The position numbers and the translations under genes are program-made. Shown here in pieces: positions 58,147-64,000 of a stretch of 64,000 nucleotides of DNA (position 1 is the first letter of the stretch; the number at the start of each line of letters is the position of its first letter). This DNA comes from CADEDH01 sp965216205. Lineage in GTDB: Bacteria > Actinomycetota > Acidimicrobiia > Acidimicrobiales > SZUA-35. The notes beneath the pieces are model-generated. The model was not told where the DNA came from. It saw nothing but the letters and a program-made list of their open reading frames with translations, and did no database searches. Location: assembly GCA_965216205.1 (NCBI GenBank), contig OZ244139.1, forward strand, positions 4,030,001 through 4,094,000. The letters run 5' to 3'.

Positions 58147-59069
58147 CCGACACCGTTCTCAGCTCGGCGACGAAGGAGATCGCGATCGGCTTCGAGCGGC
58201 CGTTCGTGATGATCGGCGAACGGATCAACCCGACGGGCCGCAAGCTCCTGGCCGAGGAGATGAAGGCCGGCGACTTCAGCCGGGTGGAGGCCGACGCGCT
58301 GGCCCAGGTGGAGGCGGGGGCCCACATGCTCGACGTCAACGCCGGCATCCCCCTGGCCGACGAGCCCGGCCTGCTCACGAGGGCGGTCGAGCTCGTCCAG
58401 TCCGTGACCGACGTGCCGATCTCGATCGACTCGTCGATCGTCGATGCGCTCGAGTCGGCGATCGCCGTCTACAAGGGCAAGCCGCTGATCAACTCGGTGA
58501 CCGGCGAGGAGGAGGTGATGGAGCGGGTCCTCCCGTTCGTCGCCAAGTACGGCGCAGCGGTGGTCGCCGTCTCCAACGACGACACGGGCATCTCGGAGGA
58601 TCCCGACGTCCGTTTCGAGGTGGCGAGGAGCATCATCAACCGGGCCGCCGACCATGGCATCCCCCGGGCCGACGTGGTGGTCGATCCGCTGGTCATGCCG
58701 ATCGGGGCGATGGCCACCGCCGGCCAACAGGTGTTCCGGCTGGTGCACCGACTCCGGACCGAGCTCGGGGTGAACACCACCTGCGGCGCCAGCAACGTGA
58801 GCTTCGGCCTACCCAACCGGCACGCCGTCACCGGCAGCTTCCTGGCGATGGCGATGAGCCACGGCATGACGTCGGCGATCATGAACCCGCTGCACACCGA
58901 GGCCCGCTCTGCGGTCATGGCCGCCGACGTCCTCCTCAACCAGGACCCGAACTGTGCGTCGTGGATCGCCACCCATCGCGAGCCCGGCCCCGGTGGTGGC
59001 CAGGCTCCGGGAGGTCGGCGGCGGGGTGGTCGCCGGGCCCGTCGAGCGGTGGCGACGCCCGGTGAGTGA
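58143..59069 (+). CDS. methyltetrahydrofolate:corrinoid methyltransferase (pterin-binding)
   Basis: A 308-residue protein with a DHPS-like TIM barrel. Landmarks are 'FVMIGERINPTGRKLLAEEM' (N-P-T-G pterin region), 'GAHMLDVNAGIPLADEPGLL' (Asp-x-Asn), 'VPISIDSSIVDALESAI', 'LINSVTGEEEVMERVLP' and 'TTCGASNVSFGLPNRHAVTG'. These are the AcsE/MtgA/MetH-domain pterin-site motifs. It should move the methyl group from the corrinoid protein to tetrahydrofolate. The last ~30 residues are Gly/Arg-rich and unlike the family; this tail reads through the start region of the next gene, which it overlaps by 8 bases. Confidence 0.9.
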   Translation: MTDTVLSSATKEIAIGFERPFVMIGERINPTGRKLLAEEMKAGDFSRVEADALAQVEAGAHMLDVNAGIPLADEPGLLTRAVELVQSVTDVPISIDSSIVDALESAIAVYKGKPLINSVTGEEEVMERVLPFVAKYGAAVVAVSNDDTGISEDPDVRFEVARSIINRAADHGIPRADVVVDPLVMPIGAMATAGQQVFRLVHRLRTELGVNTTCGASNVSFGLPNRHAVTGSFLAMAMSHGMTSAIMNPLHTEARSAVMAADVLLNQDPNCASWIATHREPGPGGGQAPGGRRRGGRRARRAVATPGE

Positions 59070-61185
59070 CCACACCGACCACGTCGTCGGCACCGACGGC
59101 GCCGACGGCATTGGGAGGGCCGATCATCGGGTCGTCTTCACCCCGTCCGGGCTGAGTGGGACCGTCGCCGACGGCACGTCGATCCTGTCCGCCGCCCGGA
59201 CCCTGGGGGTCGACCTCGACTCGGTGTGCGGCGGTCGCGGCATCTGCGGGCGCTGCCAGGTCGCCCCGAGCTTCGGGCACCATCCGACGTGGTCGATCGA
59301 GGCGACCGAGCAGGACCTGACGACGCCCGGCGCCCTCGAGGCCGGGTACCGGGGGAAGCGGCCTCTCGAAGCCGGCCACCGCCTCGGCTGCGGCACCTCC
59401 ATCCTCGGCGATGTCGTGATCGACGTGCCACCGTCGAGCCAGCTCCATCGCCAGGTGATCCACAAGAGCGTCGATCTCGGCGCCCTCACCCTCGACCCGG
59501 TGGCGACGCTGCACCTGCTCGACCTGCGACCGGCCGGTGCCTCCCCGAGCCTTGTGACCGCGGCTGAGCGGATCGTGACCGCCCTGGCCGATGACTGGGG
59601 CCTGCCCGGCGTCACGATCGACCAGCGGGTCCTGGCCCATGTCGACGAGGCCGTCACCGCGGGCTCGGTGACGGTGGCCGTGCGCGACGGGGCCATCGTC
59701 GCCATCTGGCCCGGCTTCGTGGAACGGGTGGTCGGTGTGGCCTTCGACGTCGGGTCGACCACCGTGGCCGGCCACCTGTGCGACCTGGCCACCGGCGAGG
59801 TGCTCGCCACCGCCGGCCGCATGAACCCGCAGATCCGGTTCGGCGAGGACCTGATGAGTCGGGTGTCGTATGCGATGCTCAACGACGACGGCGCGGCCGC
59901 CATGACCGCGGCGATCCGGGTGGCGCTCGACGAGCTCACCGGCGAGTTGCTCGACCAGGTCGACGCCGACCGTGACCTGCTCCTCGATGTGGTCGTGGTG
60001 GGCAACCCGATCATGCACCACCTCGTGCTGGGCCTCGACCCGACGCCGCTCGGCCAGGCCCCGTTCCCTCTCGCCATCGACGAGGCAGTGGTGGCGACCG
60101 CCGACACGATCGGAATCGACGCACCGTTCGCCGGGCTCTACGTCGCACCCTGCATCGCCGGGCACGTCGGGGCCGACACGGTGGCGGCGATCGGCGCGGA
60201 GGGTCCCCACCGGGGTCCCGGGATGCAGTTGCTGATCGATGTCGGCACCAACGCCGAGATCGTGCTGGGCAACGAGGATCGGCTGTTCGCCGCGAGCAGC
60301 CCCACCGGCCCCGCGTTCGAGGGCGCCCAGATCAGCGGTGGCCAACGGGCGACGGCCGGCGCCATCGAACGGGTCAGGATCGACCGCCACTCCCTCGAAC
60401 CGCGCTACAAGGTGATCGGCTGCGACCACTGGTCGGACGAGCCGGGGTTCGACCTCGTCCCGTCTGGCATCACGGGGATCTGCGGCTCGGGGATCATCGA
60501 GGTGATCGGCGAGCTGTTCCTCGCCGGCGTGATCGACGAGCACGGTCTGCTCACCGGATCGGCCGCCGCCCGCTCCGACCGGATCGAGGCCGACGGCAGG
60601 ACGTTCCGCTACCGGCTGACCGACCGCATCGCGATCACGCAGGCCGACGTGCGGGCGATCCAGCTCGCCAAAGCGGCGCTCCGAGCCGGCATCGACCTGC
60701 TCCTGGAGCACGCCGGCCTGGCCGGCCCCAGCATCTCCTCGCCGATCGATACGGCCTCCGCGATCGACACGGCCTCCGCGATCGACGCAAACCCGGCGAT
60801 CGACGAGATTCGGCTGGCCGGCGCGTTCGGCGCCCACATCGATCCGGTGTACGCGATGGTCCTCGGCCTCGTTCCCGATCACCCGGTCGATCGGGTCCGG
60901 GCGGTCGGCAACGCGGCCGGATCCGGCGCGGTCCGTGCACTGCTGTCGGCCGAGCAGCGACGCGAGCTGGAGACCGTGGCCCGTGCTGTGACCAAGATCG
61001 AAACGGCCACCGAACCCCGCTTCCAGGAGTTGTTCGTGGCCGCGCTCGGCCTCCCCCACACAACCGCCGCCACGCCGAACCTGGCGGCCGCGATCGAGTT
61101 GCCCCTTCGTGCGAACGTCGACGATCCGACACGTCAGAAGCGGCGGCGCCGGACCCGAAGCCCGATCCCCCAGCCCAACCCGTAG
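59062..61185 (+). CDS. reductive activator of corrinoid proteins (2Fe-2S + ASKHA, RamA/RACE-like)
   Basis: A 707-residue DUF4445/RACE-type protein. An N-terminal ferredoxin domain binds one [2Fe-2S] cluster ('SVCGGRGICGRCQV', residues ~54-67, and 'RLGCGTSIL'). A linker and an ASKHA ATPase-type core follow: 'VGVAFDVGSTTVAGHLCDLA', 'VVVVGNPIMHHLVLGLDP', 'MQLLIDVGTNAEIVLGNED' and 'GITGICGSGIIEVIGELF'. It uses reductant and ATP to return oxidised cob(II)alamin to Co(I) in the corrinoid protein. I chose the GTG at 59062 (8-base overlap) because earlier codons are shared with the preceding gene. A short coding repeat (IDTASA, ~residues 566-580) interrupts the C-terminal part. Confidence 0.9.
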   Translation: MSDHTDHVVGTDGADGIGRADHRVVFTPSGLSGTVADGTSILSAARTLGVDLDSVCGGRGICGRCQVAPSFGHHPTWSIEATEQDLTTPGALEAGYRGKRPLEAGHRLGCGTSILGDVVIDVPPSSQLHRQVIHKSVDLGALTLDPVATLHLLDLRPAGASPSLVTAAERIVTALADDWGLPGVTIDQRVLAHVDEAVTAGSVTVAVRDGAIVAIWPGFVERVVGVAFDVGSTTVAGHLCDLATGEVLATAGRMNPQIRFGEDLMSRVSYAMLNDDGAAAMTAAIRVALDELTGELLDQVDADRDLLLDVVVVGNPIMHHLVLGLDPTPLGQAPFPLAIDEAVVATADTIGIDAPFAGLYVAPCIAGHVGADTVAAIGAEGPHRGPGMQLLIDVGTNAEIVLGNEDRLFAASSPTGPAFEGAQISGGQRATAGAIERVRIDRHSLEPRYKVIGCDHWSDEPGFDLVPSGITGICGSGIIEVIGELFLAGVIDEHGLLTGSAAARSDRIEADGRTFRYRLTDRIAITQADVRAIQLAKAALRAGIDLLLEHAGLAGPSISSPIDTASAIDTASAIDANPAIDEIRLAGAFGAHIDPVYAMVLGLVPDHPVDRVRAVGNAAGSGAVRALLSAEQRRELETVARAVTKIETATEPRFQELFVAALGLPHTTAATPNLAAAIELPLRANVDDPTRQKRRRRTRSPIPQPNP

Positions 61186-61199
61186 GAAGGCAGGCCACG

Positions 61200-62732
61200 A
61201 TGTCCGACACGAGACGACGGCGGCGAACCGGCGGCAGGGCGGGCCGCCAGGCGACGAGGCAGGCGACGGTGGAGCAGCCGTTCCTCACCCGGAAGCTGAA
61301 GCCGTTCGAGCTCGTAAGCGAGGAGGGTCTGGCACTGCTCGAGGAGAACGCCGACACGATCCTCGAACAGGGCGGGATCGACTTCAAGGAGTACCCGACC
61401 GCGCTGTCGTTGTTGGCCGATGCCGGTGCCGACGTCGACGGCGAACGGGTGCGGTTCCCTCGGGGCCTGTGCCGACAGCTCGTCTCGGAGAACGCCCCGT
61501 CGATCTACACGCAGCACGCCCGCAACGACGATCGGTCGGTGCAGATCGGCGGCGACGCCACGGTGTTCGCGCCCAACTACGGGTCGCCGTTCGTGCACGA
61601 TCTCGACGGTGGTCGTCGATACGCGACGCTCGACGACTTCCAGAACTTCGTGAAGCTGGCCTACCGCACGCCGTCGATCCACCACTCCGGCGGCACGGTG
61701 TGCGAGCCGGTCGATGTGCCGGTGAACAAGCGCCACCTCGACATGGTCTACGCCCACCTTCGCTACAGCGACAAGCCGTTCATGGGGTCGGTCACCGCCG
61801 GGGAGCGGGCGGAGGACTCGGTGGAGTTGGCGAGGATCGCGTTCGGCGGCGATCTCGCAGACCGGACGGTGATGACGAGCCTGATCAACGCGTCGTCACC
61901 GCTGACGTGGGACGCCACGATGTTGGCTGCAGCCGAGGCCTACGCCCGGGCCAACCAGGCTTGCATCATCACGCCGTTCATCCTCGCCGGGGCGATGGCC
62001 CCGGTGACCGCAGCCGGCGTGGCGGCCCAGACACTGGCCGAGGCGCTGGCCGGGATGGCGTTCGTCCAGCTCGTTCGGCCAGGTGCCCCGGTGGTGATGG
62101 GGTCGTTCGCCAGCTCGATGTCGATGCAGACCGGTGCCCCCACGTTCGGGACACCGGAACCGGCGGTCGTGCTCTACACCGTGGCCGCGCTGGCCCGGCG
62201 GCTCGGGGTGCCGTTCCGGTCGGGCGGGTCCCTGTCGGCGTCGAAGGTGCCTGACGCCCAGGCCGCTTACGAGAGCGCGGCCACCCTCCTTCCCACCGTG
62301 ATGGGCGGCGTGAACTTCGTGCTCCACGCGGCGGGCTGGCTCGAGGGTGGCCTCGCGATCGGCTACGAGAAGTTCGTGCTCGACGCCGACCAGCTCGGGA
62401 TGATGGAGGTGTTCGCCAAGGGCCTCGATCTGTCGGAGAACGGGCAGGCGCTGTCGGCCATCCTCGACAACGGGCCCGGCCAGCACTTCCTCGGCAGCGA
62501 GCACACGCTGGCGAACTTCGAGTCGGCATTCTACCGGTCGCCGGTAGCCGACAACGCCAGCTTCGAGCAGTGGGAGGAGGAGGGCTCGCTGGACGCCGCG
62601 ACCCGAGCGAACGCGATCTGGAAGCAGCAGCTGGCCGACTACGAGCCCCCACCGATCGATCCTGCGATCGACGAGGAGCTACAGGAGTACATGGCCCGAC
62701 GCAAGGCGGAGATGCCAGACGAGATCGGGTGA
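61200..62732 (+). CDS. MttB-family (non-pyrrolysine) methylamine/betaine methyltransferase
   Basis: A 510-residue TIM-barrel methyltransferase of the trimethylamine methyltransferase superfamily: 'ILEQGGIDFKEYPTALSLLA', 'SIHHSGGTVCEPVDVPVNKR', 'TPFILAGAMAPVTAAG', 'PVVMGSFASSMSMQTGAPTFGTPE' (core GSFASSMSMQTG) and 'SGGSLSASKVPDAQAAYESA'. The frame is open without any internal TAG, so it lacks the pyrrolysine of archaeal MttB. It belongs with non-Pyl members such as glycine betaine methyltransferase MtgB. It should transfer one methyl of a quaternary amine to the corrinoid protein. Substrate (glycine betaine, proline betaine, carnitine and others) is inferred. GGAAGG precedes the ATG. Confidence 0.9.
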   Translation: MSDTRRRRRTGGRAGRQATRQATVEQPFLTRKLKPFELVSEEGLALLEENADTILEQGGIDFKEYPTALSLLADAGADVDGERVRFPRGLCRQLVSENAPSIYTQHARNDDRSVQIGGDATVFAPNYGSPFVHDLDGGRRYATLDDFQNFVKLAYRTPSIHHSGGTVCEPVDVPVNKRHLDMVYAHLRYSDKPFMGSVTAGERAEDSVELARIAFGGDLADRTVMTSLINASSPLTWDATMLAAAEAYARANQACIITPFILAGAMAPVTAAGVAAQTLAEALAGMAFVQLVRPGAPVVMGSFASSMSMQTGAPTFGTPEPAVVLYTVAALARRLGVPFRSGGSLSASKVPDAQAAYESAATLLPTVMGGVNFVLHAAGWLEGGLAIGYEKFVLDADQLGMMEVFAKGLDLSENGQALSAILDNGPGQHFLGSEHTLANFESAFYRSPVADNASFEQWEEEGSLDAATRANAIWKQQLADYEPPPIDPAIDEELQEYMARRKAEMPDEIG

Positions 62733-62790
62733 CCGGGGCCGGGCGCGCCGGGACGCCGTCGATCGTGCCAGAACCGGGGGGCCGAGGCGT

Positions 62791-63246
62791 TCAGGTGTTC
62801 CAGAGCCAGGTGAAGTTGTGCCAGGGGGGCCAGTCGGCACTGGTTTGGTGGGTGGGGGACTGTTCGGGGTGTTGGGGGTGTGGGTGGTGGTGGGTTGTTG
62901 TTCGGGTCGGAGCGACAATCCAGCGATGGGCAGCAGCGGCGAAGATCTTGATCCGCCGGGCGGTCGAGGTCGGGATCTTCCCGTACCGGTACACGCCCCG
63001 AGCCACCCTGACCACTCGACCCCTGGCCACTTCCCATCGCAAGGCGTCAGAGATGATCTTCGATTCCCGACCCCCGAGATCGAACCCGTAGCGACCGACG
63101 ATCACCACCATCTCCGCCACCGTCAACGTGTGGTGTCTCGCCAGTTCGTCGACCAGCACGAACCGCAACCCCCGACCCCGTAACGGCAACACCACCCGAG
63201 ATCGCACACTGCTGGCGGTGTTCTCGGTGATCAGTGGGGGGTTCAT
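62791..63246 (-). CDS. small winged-helix-like protein coupled to HNH nuclease
   Basis: A 151-residue basic protein of unknown function. Residues ~28-105 look like a helix-turn-helix or wing domain ('FVLVDELARHHTLTVAEMVV', then 'ISDALRWEVARGRVVRVARGVYRYG'), resembling the N-terminal domains of AbiEi-type regulators. The C-terminus is a Thr/His/Pro-rich tail encoded by a G-rich tract. Its ATG overlaps the stop codon of the upstream DUF222/HNH gene by 3-4 bases, so both are made together. Confidence 0.65.
   Translation of the reverse strand: MNPPLITENTASSVRSRVVLPLRGRGLRFVLVDELARHHTLTVAEMVVIVGRYGFDLGGRESKIISDALRWEVARGRVVRVARGVYRYGKIPTSTARRIKIFAAAAHRWIVAPTRTTTHHHPHPQHPEQSPTHQTSADWPPWHNFTWLWNT
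62845..62908. other. G-rich tract with quadruplex potential
   Basis: On the plus strand the segment contains successive runs GGG, GGGGG, GGGG, GGGGG, GGG and GGTGGTGGG within ~65 bases, enough for one or more G-quadruplexes. It encodes, antisense, the His/Pro-rich tail of the small winged-helix-like protein and lies ~115 bases after the MttB-family stop codon. Confidence 0.45.
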
Positions 63247-64000
63247 GCCGCCACCCCCCGATCATCGGGACCAGTCGTTGGTCGCTGGTGTTTCTGGAGG
63301 TGATGCCACCGGCACAAGGCCTGGGCATTCACGGTGTCGGTCGCCCCGTCGCAGGCCCAGTCGATGATGTGATCGATGTCAGCCCAGGTGGCGGGGAGGT
63401 CACAGGCCGCATGGACACAGGTCCGGTCCCTGACCTGGACCGCCCGCCGCCCCGCCGGGTTGAACAACCGCTGCTGACGACCAAGGTCCACCCGTAGTGA
63501 GTCGGCCCCGATCACACACCGTTGCACCTCACCCTGCAACGCCAACCAGAACCCCTGACCCGGTGGGATCGGGTGACCATCGATCGTCTCGGACCGAAAC
63601 CCAGGGGCGAACACATCCACCTCGGGCCCCGCCCCGGTAGCGAACCGCTCCGCCTCAGCAGTGAACGTGACCCAGTCCATCACCACCACAACCACCGGCC
63701 TACCACCACCAGACCCACCACCGGCGACCGCCCGGGACGCCAACTCCGCCGCCGCCCGAGCCACCAACCGACCCCGAACCGGGTGACACCGCACCCTCGA
63801 CCCCCCACCCACGCCATCAGCCGAGCCGGACGGTCGGCCCGACTCGCTGTCGCCCGCGCCGCCGGCCGGGCCGGGGGGTTCGCCCGAAGCGCTGCTGCCC
63901 GCGCCGCTGGCCGGGTCGCCCACATTGTGGTCGCCTGCTTCCCGAGCCGAGTCGAACTGTTCGCCGCTGTACGCATTGCCGGGCGGGTCAGACGGCGCTA
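63243..64000 (-). CDS. DUF222-type HNH endonuclease (partial, continues past window end)
   Basis: The C-terminal 251 residues are visible and the frame stays open to base 64000. The HNH domain is near the C-terminus: 'VRDRTCVHAACDLPATWADIDHIIDWACDG', whose core is C-x4-C then DIDHIIDW, followed by 'NAQALCRWHHLQKH'. Together these form the zinc-ribbon plus beta-beta-alpha metal site. A Gly/Ser/Ala-rich low-complexity linker (~residues 26-70 of the visible part) precedes it. This is the 13E12-repeat-like actinobacterial family, present in many copies per genome and often mobile or defensive; true function is uncertain. It is coupled to the downstream small protein. Confidence 0.82.
   Translation of the reverse strand, partial: APSDPPGNAYSGEQFDSAREAGDHNVGDPASGAGSSASGEPPGPAGGAGDSESGRPSGSADGVGGGSRVRCHPVRGRLVARAAAELASRAVAGGGSGGGRPVVVVVMDWVTFTAEAERFATGAGPEVDVFAPGFRSETIDGHPIPPGQGFWLALQGEVQRCVIGADSLRVDLGRQQRLFNPAGRRAVQVRDRTCVHAACDLPATWADIDHIIDWACDGATDTVNAQALCRWHHLQKHQRPTTGPDDRGVAA

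Noticed and set aside
61200..62732. Pyrrolysine-containing trimethylamine methyltransferase
   Set aside because: The frame is continuous without an internal TAG and no pyl genes are present, so it is treated as a non-pyrrolysine MttB-family enzyme.

Overview
This is a high-GC (roughly 70%) bacterial chromosome segment with dense, strongly codon-biased genes, many GTG starts and 4-bp start/stop overlaps. The gene content points to an actinobacterium, most likely of the Acidimicrobiia (Ilumatobacter-like) lineage. Supporting signs are a sortase-E-type LAxTG anchor, an ECF42-type sigma factor beside a DGPF protein, a DUF222/HNH gene, and abundant CoA and acyl-CoA enzymes. The taxonomic call is inference. 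I found no rRNA, tRNA, CRISPR array or insertion sequence.

Layout. 0-8.8 kb: the end of an acyl-CoA synthetase, an MFS exporter, a large cell-wall-anchored protein, a nucleotidyltransferase, a sulfotransferase/class IV aminotransferase pair and the DGPF/ECF42 pair. 8.8-14.5 kb: a ProA-like dehydrogenase, Pcm, glutamyl-Q-tRNA(Asp) synthetase, DUF445 and a YbhN-like membrane protein. 14.5-20.6 kb: a purine/ureide-type catabolic group (SsnA-like amidohydrolase, two-domain molybdenum hydroxylase, allantoate-type M20 amidohydrolase) and a MaoC-like protein. 21-27.6 kb: an atypical SDR, an AzlCD exporter, GNAT, an aminotransferase, a META-like lipoprotein, a THUMP methyltransferase and a small membrane protein. 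27.7-34.3 kb: a four-gene herA-sbcD-sbcC-nurA-like operon, the archaeal-type DNA end-resection set. 34.4-47.9 kb: acyl-CoA dehydrogenase, FMN reductase-like protein, PhoX-like protein, a tandem CoA-transferase fusion, HAD phosphatase, a 655-bp non-coding region with a candidate small RNA, proS, IclR regulator, cell-wall amidase, TauE exporter and PhyH dioxygenase.

48-62.7 kb is the most coherent block and looks like a demethylation pathway for glycine betaine or another quaternary amine. A six-gene operon encodes a corrinoid protein, DUF1638, a small 'virulence factor' family protein, a methyl-THF:corrinoid methyltransferase, an ASKHA/2Fe-2S corrinoid activator and a non-pyrrolysine MttB-family methyltransferase. 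A second unit pairs an MTHFR-like protein with an MFS transporter. A third, divergent unit encodes a dimethylglycine/sarcosine dehydrogenase-like flavoprotein with EtfB and EtfA. The promoter regions of all three units carry pairs of 17-bp palindromes at an 18-bp spacing, so they probably form one regulon.

The right end holds a DUF222/HNH nuclease (cut by the window edge) overlapping a small winged-helix-like protein. Three families of non-coding repeats are present: a 31-bp-period inverted element at two loci, a roughly 28-bp motif at three gene 3' ends, and one 61-bp tandem array.
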